DNA of 5,880 bases from Chloroflexota bacterium (lineage in GTDB: Bacteria > Chloroflexota > Anaerolineae > Anaerolineales > Villigracilaceae), in assembly GCA_016191895.1 (NCBI GenBank), contig JACPVD010000247.1, positions 1 to 5,880 on the forward strand, read 5' to 3'. Positions 1 to 5,338 of the stretch are shown piece by piece. The translations under genes and the position numbers were made by a program. The notes beneath the pieces are model-generated. The model saw only the letters and a list, made by a program, of their open reading frames with translations. It did no database searches and was not told where the DNA came from. Numbering within the stretch: position 1 is the first letter of the stretch; each line of letters opens with the position of its first letter.

Positions 1-5
1 AAAAA

Positions 6-1976
6 ATGTTCGGTCTACCCATAGCGATCGTAGTTTTTGGCGGAATCCTATTTCTTATTCTGCTCTCGGGAATTCGGTTCATTCCCAATAACCGCATCGG
101 CATCATCGAAAAGCGATTCACCTTCAAAGGCTCGGTCAAATCCGGCCTGATCGCGCTCAATGGCGAGGCGGGCTACCAGCCGCGGATCCTGCGCGGCGGC
201 CTGCATTACCTGATGCCCATTCAGTATGTTGTCCATACCATGCCTTTGGTGACCATTTCACAGGGCAAGGTCGGTTACGTTTTTGCGCGCGACGGCAAGC
301 AACTAGACCCCGCCCAGGTGCTGGCCTCTAATGCCGCCGTGACCGACTTTCAGGATGTGGAAAGCTTTCTGAAAAATGGTGGACAGCGCGGCCCACAGCG
401 TCGAATCCTGCGCGAAGGTACGTACGCGTTTAACCTTGTGCAGTTCATCGTCATTACCGAGGAACGCATCTACACCCTGCCGCTTAGCAAGGAGGAAGGC
501 GAGACCATTCGCGGTATGGCGCAAGTGATCGCGGAACGCGGCGGTTTCCGCCCGGTGGTAATCAAGGATACAGACGATTCGATCGGCGTGGTCACGGTGC
601 ATGATGGTCCATCGCTTGCGCAGGGCGAGATTATCGCGCCGGTTGTCGGCGACGACCCCGATCAGGCTGACACTTATCACAACAAATTCCAGGACGCCGA
701 TAACTTCCTTCGTGCAGGTGGTCAGCGCGGACGCCAGTTGCAGGTGTTGGTCGAAGGCACGTACTACGTCAACCGCCTGTTTGGAACCGTGGAGATGATT
801 CCCAAGACCGTGATCGAAGTCGGTAATGTGGGCGTGGTCGTTTCCTACACTGGCGAAACGGGCGACGACCTTTCGGGCAAGGAATATCGTCATGGCGAGT
901 TGGTCAACAAGGGGTATCGCGGCGTGTGGAGCGAACCGCTCTTGCCGGGCAAGTATGCGTTCAACACGTATGCGGGCAAGGTAATCTCCGTCCCGACGAC
1001 CAACATCATCCTCAAGTGGATCCGCACCGAGACAGGCGCGCACCGCTACGATGAAAACCTGACCGAAGTCTCGCTCATCACAAAGGATGCCTTTGAGCCG
1101 TCCCTGCCGCTTTCGGTGGTCGTCCACATCGACTATCAAAAGGCCCCGCTCGTCATCCAACGTTTTGGCGACATCAAGAAATTGGTGGAACAAACCCTCG
1201 ACCCGATGGTCTCGGCCTATTTCAAGAACGTCGGTCAGATGCGCACGTTGATCCAGTTGCTTCAAGACCGCAGCGCCATTCAACAACAAGCCAGCTCGGA
1301 GATGCGTGAAAAGTTTGCGCACTACAACCTTGCATTGGAAGAGGTGTTGATCGGAACACCGTCCTCGCCTGAGAATGACACCCAGATCGAAACGATCCTG
1401 ATGCAGTTACGTTCGCGTCAGGTTGCGGAAGAGCAAGTGGAAACCTACAACCAGCAGGAGAAAGCTGCGGTCAAGGAGCGTGAACTCCGCGAGGCGCAAT
1501 CCCGCGCACAGATGCAGACCAAGTTGACCGAAGCTGAGTTGAACATCAACATCCAAACCGATCAGGGTAAAGCCGAGTATCAACGCTCGCTCCAACAAGC
1601 CCAGCAGATTCGCGCCCTTGCCGAAGCCGAAGCGGAAAAGATCGCCCGTATCGGTATTGCTCAAGCGCTTGCCACCGAGGAACAAGTCCGCGCATATGGC
1701 GGTCCGCAGTTTCAGGTGACGCAACAAGTGCTCAATCGCTTCGCCGAAGCCATCCAGCAATCCGGTGTGGATGTGGTGCCGCGTGTCGTTGTCAGTGGGG
1801 GAGGCAATGCCGAAGGCGGTAACAGTTCCACTTCCAGCAGTATCATGGAAGGCCTGCTGACCATGCTTCTCTCGGAGCGTTTCGGTGCCATGGCAAATGA
1901 AAACCAAACACCGCGCTCCACCGAAGCAGATGCCCTGCGTGAACAAATCCGCAAGGATATGGAAAAGAAGAAGTAA
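6..1976 (+). CDS. SPFH/band-7 (flotillin-like) membrane-anchored protein with four N-terminal repeats
   Basis: Encodes 656 residues. An N-terminal membrane segment (about 4-22) is followed by four related units, each ending in an alignable 19-residue block at residues 52-70, 125-143, 238-256 and 302-320 (for example GGQRGPQRRILREGTYAFN and GGQRGRQLQVLVEGTYYVN). Residues about 330-460 resemble an SPFH domain. Residues 465-560 form a charged, Gln/Glu/Ala-rich helix with 'ALAEAEAEKIARIGIAQALA', typical of flotillin coiled coils. A Gly/Ser linker (598-612) and a charged tail follow. SPFH proteins form large membrane-bound oligomeric cages or microdomain scaffolds; the role here is inferred. The repeats-then-SPFH-then-helix order also recalls major vault protein. 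The ATG lies five bases from the window edge, so its RBS is outside; the membrane segment right after MFGLP supports this start, though the frame is open to the edge. The gene is convergent with the PH-SHOCT gene. Confidence 0.88.
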   Translation: MFGLPIAIVVFGGILFLILLSGIRFIPNNRIGIIEKRFTFKGSVKSGLIALNGEAGYQPRILRGGLHYLMPIQYVVHTMPLVTISQGKVGYVFARDGKQLDPAQVLASNAAVTDFQDVESFLKNGGQRGPQRRILREGTYAFNLVQFIVITEERIYTLPLSKEEGETIRGMAQVIAERGGFRPVVIKDTDDSIGVVTVHDGPSLAQGEIIAPVVGDDPDQADTYHNKFQDADNFLRAGGQRGRQLQVLVEGTYYVNRLFGTVEMIPKTVIEVGNVGVVVSYTGETGDDLSGKEYRHGELVNKGYRGVWSEPLLPGKYAFNTYAGKVISVPTTNIILKWIRTETGAHRYDENLTEVSLITKDAFEPSLPLSVVVHIDYQKAPLVIQRFGDIKKLVEQTLDPMVSAYFKNVGQMRTLIQLLQDRSAIQQQASSEMREKFAHYNLALEEVLIGTPSSPENDTQIETILMQLRSRQVAEEQVETYNQQEKAAVKERELREAQSRAQMQTKLTEAELNINIQTDQGKAEYQRSLQQAQQIRALAEAEAEKIARIGIAQALATEEQVRAYGGPQFQVTQQVLNRFAEAIQQSGVDVVPRVVVSGGGNAEGGNSSTSSSIMEGLLTMLLSERFGAMANENQTPRSTEADALREQIRKDMEKKK

Positions 1977-1994
1977 AGACAGTTTTGGATAAAT

Positions 1995-2029
1995 AAAGTG
2001 ACAGTCACCTTGAAGGTGACTGTCACTTT
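1995..2029. terminator. Perfect palindrome between convergent genes, probable bidirectional terminator
   Basis: A 17-base arm (AAAGTGACAGTCACCTT) is followed by one G and its exact reverse complement. T-rich sequence follows the stem on both strands (CTTTTAG on plus, CTTTATTTAT on minus). It begins 18 bases after the SPFH stop and ends 6 bases before the SHOCT fragment's stop, the right place for a shared terminator. Each arm contains a smaller palindrome (GTGAC-A-GTCAC and GTGAC-T-GTCAC), which a plain terminator does not need, so it may also be a copy of a dispersed element. Confidence 0.75.
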
Positions 2030-2035
2030 TAGTCT

Positions 2036-2251
2036 TTACATCTTTGCCAGCAGTTCCTTTTTCTTTGCTTTGAATTCTTCATCGGTCAGGATGCCTTGTT
2101 TGCGTAATTCATCCAGCCCCGCAATTTGGGCTGGGATGCTTTCTGTACGTTTCGTGTGTGACCCTTCATAGCCAAGTTTTTCCTTGGCATTCAACATCGC
2201 CGTCTTGAATTTGATCGGGGTGCCGATGCGCTTGAATAGGTTAACTCCCAT
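2036..2251 (-). CDS. SHOCT-domain C-terminal fragment of a frameshifted PH-SHOCT protein
   Basis: An open frame of 71 residues. Its last 33 residues (from IPAQIAGLDELRKQGILTDE to KKKELLAKM) are a typical SHOCT domain, a short C-terminal helical module found at the end of many bacterial membrane proteins. The first part (GVNLFKRIGTPIKFKTAMLN) reads as the usual continuation of a bPH2 domain. The ATG at 2249-2251 has no Shine-Dalgarno sequence (the bases before it are ACCGCCAGCGAA), and the frame continues upstream as T-A-S-E in line with the end of the PH domain. I therefore regard this as the displaced 3' end of the 2241-2657 gene, separated from it by a 7-bp duplication, and not as an independent gene. 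Deleting one copy restores a 204-residue protein. It may not be translated unless ribosomes reinitiate in the 11-base overlap. Confidence 0.7.
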   Translation of the reverse strand: MGVNLFKRIGTPIKFKTAMLNAKEKLGYEGSHTKRTESIPAQIAGLDELRKQGILTDEEFKAKKKELLAKM

Positions 2252-2657
2252 TTCGCTGGCGGTCAGAATTCAGAATCTCGATATCCCCATAATCGAACAA
2301 CCTGCCGAAGAAGGTCTGGGTCATCTTCACATCGTTGACCTTTTCCAGCGAAGAATCAACCACATCCTTGTTGATGATGCCGGATATCTGTATCACACGG
2401 CGGTTGGTGACAATATACTGGTGGTTGACCCATGCCAGAATATCGCGCGCCATGATGGCAAGCGGCACCAGAGCAAGCAGAAAGCCAAATGCCGCCACAG
2501 GGTTGGCAACGGTCAGGGCGGATATGGCCACGATCACGATCAGGGTTACGACGATTTCCGCAATGATCGAGCTGAAGAGCACAAATCCATGCTGGCGTGT
2601 GATGAGCAGAACGCGTTCGTTTTCTCCCAACATGTTCTGGATATAATCCGTTGACAT
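2241..2657 (-). CDS. PH-domain (bPH2/DUF304-type) membrane protein, 5' part of a frameshifted PH-SHOCT gene
   Basis: The frame encodes 138 residues. Two hydrophobic segments (about 24-50 and 54-77) are followed by a bacterial PH-like domain beginning 'YIVTNRRVIQISGII' (81-95) and continuing through 'DSSLEKVNDVKMTQTFFGRL' (101-120) to 'GDIEIL' (124-129). The last nine residues, NSDRQRNGS, do not fit the family; they are read out of frame because of the 7-bp tandem repeat at 2263-2276. Removing one repeat unit gives GDIEIL-TASEMGVNLF and joins the SHOCT fragment, total 204 residues. The start is supported by AGGAGA (2663-2668), five bases upstream of the ATG. Family members are usually of unknown function, with the PH domain on the cytoplasmic side of the membrane. 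The truncated product keeps almost the whole PH core and might still fold. Sequencing or assembly error is a real alternative to a genuine mutation. Confidence 0.8.
   Translation of the reverse strand: MSTDYIQNMLGENERVLLITRQHGFVLFSSIIAEIVVTLIVIVAISALTVANPVAAFGFLLALVPLAIMARDILAWVNHQYIVTNRRVIQISGIINKDVVDSSLEKVNDVKMTQTFFGRLFDYGDIEILNSDRQRNGS
2263..2276. repeat. 7-bp perfect tandem duplication that shifts the PH-SHOCT reading frame
   Basis: TCAGAAT occurs twice head to tail (2263-2269 and 2270-2276); on the coding strand this reads ATTCTGA ATTCTGA. With one copy the frame reads E-I-L-T-A-S-E-M-G-V-N and links the PH domain to the SHOCT domain without a stop. With two copies translation ends nine codons after I-L. 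Seven bases is a +1 shift, as expected from slipped-strand mispairing. Confidence 0.9.
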
Positions 2658-2707
2658 AATCTTCTCCTGTTCTTAACTGGAAGGCCGCGGCGCTGAATAT
2701 TGTCAGG

Positions 2708-2713
2708 ATTATA
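2708..2713 (-). promoter_or_regulatory. Probable -10 element (TATAAT) for the PH-SHOCT gene
   Basis: On the minus strand the consensus hexamer TATAAT lies 50 bases upstream of the PH-protein start, implying a leader of roughly 44 bases. No good -35 hexamer is present at 16-18 bases (ATGTTA or TGTTAA only), and there is no extended -10 TG. The position, in a gap of more than 300 bases before the gene, supports a separate promoter; the weak -35 lowers confidence. Confidence 0.4.
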
Positions 2714-2765
2714 CTGTAAGCAATTGCGGTTAACATTGTCCGCGTTTGGTTTTGGTGGAGAAAAA

Positions 2766-2837
2766 ATGAAAAACGATTCGCGTGGTTTTCGTTACTGGCT
2801 CAGCCTCGAAAGCGTATTGGGATTTTTTGATACTTAA
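2766..2837 (+). CDS. Possible 23-residue peptide or gene remnant
   Basis: ATG at 2766 is preceded by GGTGGAG with a six-base spacer, a good Shine-Dalgarno arrangement. The frame runs 23 codons (MKNDSRGFRYWLSLESVLGF then FDT) to TAA. The peptide has a charged start and a hydrophobic/aromatic middle. I do not recognise it, and no clear plus-strand promoter is visible. It could be the start of a gene cut short by the neighbouring repeat element, a leader peptide, or chance. Confidence 0.2.
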   Translation: MKNDSRGFRYWLSLESVLGFFDT

Positions 2838-2839
2838 CT

Positions 2840-2955
2840 CAAGTTGCTACCTTTACATAGATTCCCGCGAATTCCCGTCCGAAACCCTCACCCTGCCCTC
2901 TCCCAACGGGAGAGGGCAGGGTGAGGGAGGGCGAACCAAACATGGTGGCAACTTG
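2840..2955. repeat. Outer inverted repeat framing the palindrome (possible MITE-like unit)
   Basis: CAAGTTGCTACC at 2840-2851 and GGTGGCAACTTG at 2944-2955 are inverted copies matching at 11 of 12 positions, one on each side of the 2885-2927 palindrome. Together they bound about 116 bases without coding content, the arrangement of a small non-autonomous element. I see no clear target-site duplication, so the element boundaries are uncertain. Confidence 0.35.
2885..2927. repeat. REP-like palindrome, 20-bp perfect arms with 3-base loop
   Basis: CCCTCACCCTGCCCTCTCCC, the loop AAC, then the exact reverse complement. A related GC-rich palindrome (CCCTCNCCC...GGGAGAGGG) is scattered between genes of many bacteria and typically produces spurious 'LTLPSPNGRGQGEG' translations, which this copy also does in one plus-strand frame. 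The run of T after it is short on either strand, so termination is a possible side effect and not its main identity. Confidence 0.85.
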
Positions 2956-2994
2956 GATTACTTACTTTGGGGAATGACCCATCAACATCGGATA

Positions 2995-3342
2995 TTACCG
3001 CGCGTCCCACAAGGCGCTTGCCACAGCAATGGTAATGATGATGGATGCAAACCCCAGCCCGCCGCCGAAGATCGATGAAGCCAGCACAGAAACAAAAACG
3101 GCCAGAATATTGTTCCAGTTGAATTTTGAAATGAATACTTTTGCCAGCGCCCAGGCAAGAATGGCGGAGAGGATTGCCCCAATACCCAGACAGGTGAATC
3201 CGGCTGCGAGCGCCGGGCCTCCTTCACGGCTGCTAAAACCGTTGAGCAGAATGATCTGCATAAAAGCCAGGAAAACGCCGATCAGAACGACCAGAACAAG
3301 GGTAATGAGGGAAGATATGATGGACGGAATCTTTGTGGACAT
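2995..3342 (-). CDS. Small multi-pass membrane protein of unknown function
   Basis: Encodes 115 residues, mostly hydrophobic. Likely membrane segments are about 8-33 (SLITLVLVVLIGVFLAFMQI), 43-66, 77-92 and 95-112, so three or four passes. A short polar stretch (NGFSSREGG, 34-42) separates the first two, and a basic/aromatic stretch (KFNWNN, 73-78) precedes the third. The start is well supported: AGGAG at 3351-3355 lies eight bases before the ATG. It begins 27 bases after the lipoprotein stop on the same strand, so it is probably the last gene of that transcription unit. I recognise no family motif. It could be an accessory subunit of the upstream permease or an unrelated small membrane protein; nothing in the sequence decides. 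Confidence 0.75.
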   Translation of the reverse strand: MSTKIPSIISSLITLVLVVLIGVFLAFMQIILLNGFSSREGGPALAAGFTCLGIGAILSAILAWALAKVFISKFNWNNILAVFVSVLASSIFGGGLGFASIIITIAVASALWDAR

Positions 3343-3369
3343 ATTTGAATCTCCTGAGGTGAGTTCGCC

Positions 3370-4596
3370 TTACGGCCCCCACTTCAACTCCATCCCAAAA
3401 GGCACAAGCGGGATCATGCTCTTTTGTCCGTCGGTGTAATATAACTCCAGCCGGCCGCCCTGATAGATCTCCGGCACATCGGCATTCGCCACGATGACGA
3501 AACTTGCATCCGGCGCCCAAAGCGCTTCGTTCATCCTCTCGAAAGTTTCGGGGCGCAGGACAGTCTGCCCGGTCGCTCCATCCGGGCCAGCACGGGTGAG
3601 CAGTAATGAGACCCTGCTTAACGGCTCTGTGCCGCCCGGCATGGTGTAGTGGAAGAAATACAATTGACCATCCGGCGCGAGGAACGGTTCATCGGCGAAA
3701 TGAATCGGGTCGGTATCAAAATCTCCCCGTAGCAGGGCGGTGACCTCCCCCGTTGCCGCATCCACCCGCCAGAGACCGGCGCTGAACATGCCAAACGTTG
3801 GGTTGGCCGAGTAAAATGCCGAGCCATCGGGCGTCCATTCGGTTTCGCCGCAACAAATCGCGCTTCCTTCGCCGCCGGTCAGGCGAATCAACGCCCCGCC
3901 GTTGACGTAATATACAGCCGAGGATGCGCCTTCGTAATAACCCAGCGTGACGATGAGTTTGCTTCCATCGGGCGAGTATTTATCGGGGAAGATCATTTCG
4001 CGCGGAACAAAAAAACCATTGCCGGCATCGTCGATTTCATCCTTTAGTACCAGGTTGGATTGTCCACCCACAATTGAATAGAAATTCAATCCCTTGTGCC
4101 CAAAGGCGATCGTTTGCCCATTCGGCGACCACACCGGTGAACGCACCTGATTTATGAACGGGTTGTTCACATCCACCTGCCCGCCGTCGAAGATCATACT
4201 GCGGTTGCTTCCATCCGCGTTGACGGTGTACAACTTGTTGTCGGAAACATAGACCACGCTTCCATCGATGGGGGAAACATCGTAACTTTCCGCCGCGGCG
4301 GGTTCAAACGTGAGTTGTGTGATCGTCTTGCCGTCTTTTTCAAGGCGATACACTTGCGCGAGTCCCGCGCCGTCGTTGCCGATAAAGTACATCGAATGCG
4401 GCAGCAGGCCAACGGTCGAAGGGGGAGGCGTGACGCCCGCTTCTGTTGGGGCGGGAGCGGTCAACGCGTCGAATGTCGCGGCGACGACGGTTTCGACATT
4501 GGGCGGGGAGGCGGGCGTCGATCCGCTTAATGGGCTGGCGCATGCCAGCACGGCAAGAGTCAGCGCTACGATTGCGGCAAAAAAACTCCGTTTCAT
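3370..4596 (-). CDS. Lipoprotein with TolB-like (PD40/WD40-type) beta-propeller
   Basis: Encodes 408 residues from the ATG at 4594-4596. A lipoprotein signal (MKRSFFAAIVALTLAVLAC) has the lipobox VLAC with the lipidated Cys at 19. A Ser/Pro/Thr/Ala-rich linker (20-62) follows, then a propeller with six visible PD40-type turns: SPIDGSVVYV (108-117), SPNGQTIAF (157-165), SPDGSKLIV (208-216), TPDGSAFYS (255-263), APDGQLYFF (307-315) and APDASFVIV (361-369). A Cys pair lies at 248-249. Such domains outside the membrane mostly bind proteins or ligands; no catalytic site is visible. The frame is open for 38 more codons upstream, but that would overlap the receptor gene and hide the signal peptide. 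The ATG follows the receptor stop by one base (TAA-A-ATG) with no own Shine-Dalgarno, suggesting translational coupling. Confidence 0.87.
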   Translation of the reverse strand: MKRSFFAAIVALTLAVLACASPLSGSTPASPPNVETVVAATFDALTAPAPTEAGVTPPPSTVGLLPHSMYFIGNDGAGLAQVYRLEKDGKTITQLTFEPAAAESYDVSPIDGSVVYVSDNKLYTVNADGSNRSMIFDGGQVDVNNPFINQVRSPVWSPNGQTIAFGHKGLNFYSIVGGQSNLVLKDEIDDAGNGFFVPREMIFPDKYSPDGSKLIVTLGYYEGASSAVYYVNGGALIRLTGGEGSAICCGETEWTPDGSAFYSANPTFGMFSAGLWRVDAATGEVTALLRGDFDTDPIHFADEPFLAPDGQLYFFHYTMPGGTEPLSRVSLLLTRAGPDGATGQTVLRPETFERMNEALWAPDASFVIVANADVPEIYQGGRLELYYTDGQKSMIPLVPFGMELKWGP

Positions 4597-4597
4597 T

Positions 4598-4858
4598 TTA
4601 TATCTGTTCGAAATGCTGCACCGGCACAACAAACAATGTGGCGCATTTTTCATCGCCCTTCGGCGGAAGCGATTTGCGCGCAACGTCGATCGCGGCATCC
4701 ACCTGCCCATCTTCCACGCCGAGCAGCATGGTCACCACGCCGCTGCGCAAAAAACCGCCGGTGGATGCAACGCGCGTGACGCGGAAATTTTCAGCGGTAA
4801 ACGCCTGCGTAAGCGCGTCGGCGTCGTGATCTTTTACGATGATGATGATCATTTTCAT
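4598..4858 (-). CDS. Short DarA/PstA-family (PII-like) cyclic-di-AMP receptor
   Basis: Encodes 86 residues. The stretch FRVTRVASTGGFLRSG (25-40) with LLGVED (45-50) is the signature of the DarA/PstA (YaaQ, PF06153) family, trimeric cytosolic PII-fold proteins that bind c-di-AMP between subunits. Using the residue numbering I recall for B. subtilis/S. aureus proteins, N24, R26, T28, G35, F36, L37 and G47 are present at identical positions, while N41 is V41. F76 and Q85 match the C-terminal contacts F99 and Q108. The protein is about 23 residues shorter than the usual ~109, all lost from the long flexible loop before the last strand (KSLPPKGDEKCATLF). It ends in FEQI like the upstream paralogue. 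AGGAGAA at 4865-4871, six bases upstream, fixes the start. Its stop is one base before the lipoprotein ATG. Confidence 0.88.
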   Translation of the reverse strand: MKMIIIIVKDHDADALTQAFTAENFRVTRVASTGGFLRSGVVTMLLGVEDGQVDAAIDVARKSLPPKGDEKCATLFVVPVQHFEQI

Positions 4859-4975
4859 GATGGCTTCTCCTGAATTAGTTCGCGCTCCCGAAAAAGAATC
4901 GGGGCAACACTTGCACCGTGGTGTGAACGTAGTCGAAGTGCAATCTCAATGCCCTTCGACTACGCTCAGGACGGA
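4859..4975. other. 117-base gap between the two receptor genes
   Basis: It contains the RBS of the 86-residue gene (4865-4871), a weak 5-bp stem (CCCGA 4887-4891 with TCGGG 4899-4903) and the hairpin/dispersed repeat at 4928-4964. No open frame or convincing promoter is seen. The hairpin could reduce or separate expression of the downstream gene relative to the upstream one. Confidence 0.6.
4928..4972. repeat. Hairpin containing a widespread CTTCGACTACGCTCAGGAC-type repeat
   Basis: CGTAGTCGAAG (4928-4938) and CTTCGACTACG (4954-4964) are perfect 11-base inverted copies with a 15-base loop. The right arm sits in CCTTCGACTACGCTCAGGAC (4953-4972), a sequence that recurs between genes of many unrelated bacteria. 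It lies three bases downstream of the 111-residue gene's stop (4976 side). No T-run follows on the minus strand, so it is not a standard terminator. Confidence 0.7.
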
Positions 4976-5311
4976 TTAAATCTGCTCGAATCGTTCAATG
5001 GGTAAAGCGAACACTGTTGCGCCGCCAACTGTGACCGGCACTGGCGCGGGCATCGGCATGGGCGAGCCTTCGAGCGGCAGGGTCATGTATTCAGTGCGCT
5101 GACGGCAGGCATTTTGCAACGCTTCAAGCGCTTGTTTTTCCTTTTCGATGGGCAGGCCAATTAACAATGTTGCATTACGGCGCCCGAGAAACCCGCCCGC
5201 GCTCGAAAGATACGTCAGCGACGCGCCAACTCCCTGCAGGGCCCTGGTCGCAGATTCAAGGTCTTGATCTTGAACAACTGCCATCAATAATAAATGGATT
5301 GGATTTTCCAT
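4976..5311 (-). CDS. DarA/PstA-family (PII-like) cyclic-di-AMP receptor paralogue, divergent binding site
   Basis: Encodes 111 residues, the normal family length. AVVQDQD (11-17), SSAGGFLGRRNATLLIG (36-52) and the C-terminal TVGGATVFALPIERFEQI (94-111) match the DarA/PstA family closely. Aligned with a +5 offset, T33, G40, F41, L42, N46 and G52 correspond to T28, G35, F36, L37, N41 and G47; F101 and Q110 to F99 and Q108. The positions equal to N24 and R26 are G29 and S31, so a phosphate-contacting Arg is missing and affinity or ligand may differ. The long loop is Met/Pro-rich (SPMPMPAPVPV, 83-93). The first ATG is chosen over Met10 because AAGGAGAA (5318-5325) lies six bases upstream. It follows the permease by 104 bases and precedes the 86-residue paralogue. 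Confidence 0.85.
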   Translation of the reverse strand: MENPIHLLLMAVVQDQDLESATRALQGVGASLTYLSSAGGFLGRRNATLLIGLPIEKEKQALEALQNACRQRTEYMTLPLEGSPMPMPAPVPVTVGGATVFALPIERFEQI

Positions 5312-5317
5312 CTTCGA

Positions 5318-5325
5318 TTCTCCTT
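5318..5325 (-). promoter_or_regulatory. Shine-Dalgarno AAGGAGAA of the 111-residue receptor
   Basis: Six bases before the ATG at 5309-5311, the same core and spacing as for the 86-residue paralogue (4865-4871). It decides the start at MENPIHLLL and not at the internal Met10, which would better match the usual family N-terminus length. Confidence 0.7.
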
Positions 5326-5338
5326 CGGCGGGATAAAC

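Larger units (their letters stand above)
2658..2994. other. Intergenic region of 337 bases with promoter and palindromic element
   Basis: No convincing full-length gene is present. From the PH-gene side it holds the RBS (2663-2668), the -10 like hexamer (2708-2713), a 23-codon plus-strand open frame with a good Shine-Dalgarno (2766-2837), two near-identical 10-mers (ATTCCCGCGA and ATTCCCGTCC at 2861-2880), a large palindrome (2885-2927), and an outer inverted repeat (2840-2851 with 2944-2955). It looks like a landing site for a short non-coding repeat element. Confidence 0.7.

Noticed and set aside
303..1322. Long open frame (339 codons) on the minus strand opposite the SPFH gene
   Set aside because: It is His/Arg/Asp-rich with no coherent domain, has no ribosome-binding site, and lies fully opposite a well-supported gene.
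1407..2026. Two further minus-strand open frames (1407-1946 and 1712-2026) under the SPFH 3' end
   Set aside because: They are antisense translations of the coiled-coil region; one runs across the terminator palindrome. No motif or RBS supports them.
2184..2654. Plus-strand open frames opposite the PH gene
   Set aside because: They are shadows of the PH-domain gene, which has membrane segments, a family match and a Shine-Dalgarno on the other strand.
2861..2880. Two near-identical 10-mers ATTCCCGCGA/ATTCCCGTCC as a functional direct repeat
   Set aside because: Only two copies, 8 of 10 positions identical, with no partner element; consistent with chance.
2782..3078. 98-codon plus-strand open frame across the intergenic region
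   Set aside because: It reads through the REP-like palindrome, giving the familiar spurious PSPNGRGQGEG translation, and overlaps the small membrane protein gene.
3029..3439. Plus-strand open frame opposite the small membrane protein
   Set aside because: Composition is typical of an antisense frame, without RBS or domain.
4597..4710. Upstream start for the lipoprotein (446-residue version beginning at 4710)
   Set aside because: It would overlap the receptor gene by more than 100 bases and bury the lipoprotein signal peptide inside the protein.
4310..4873. Plus-strand open frame of 187 codons opposite the lipoprotein start and 86-residue receptor
   Set aside because: It covers two recognised genes on the other strand and has no recognisable domain.
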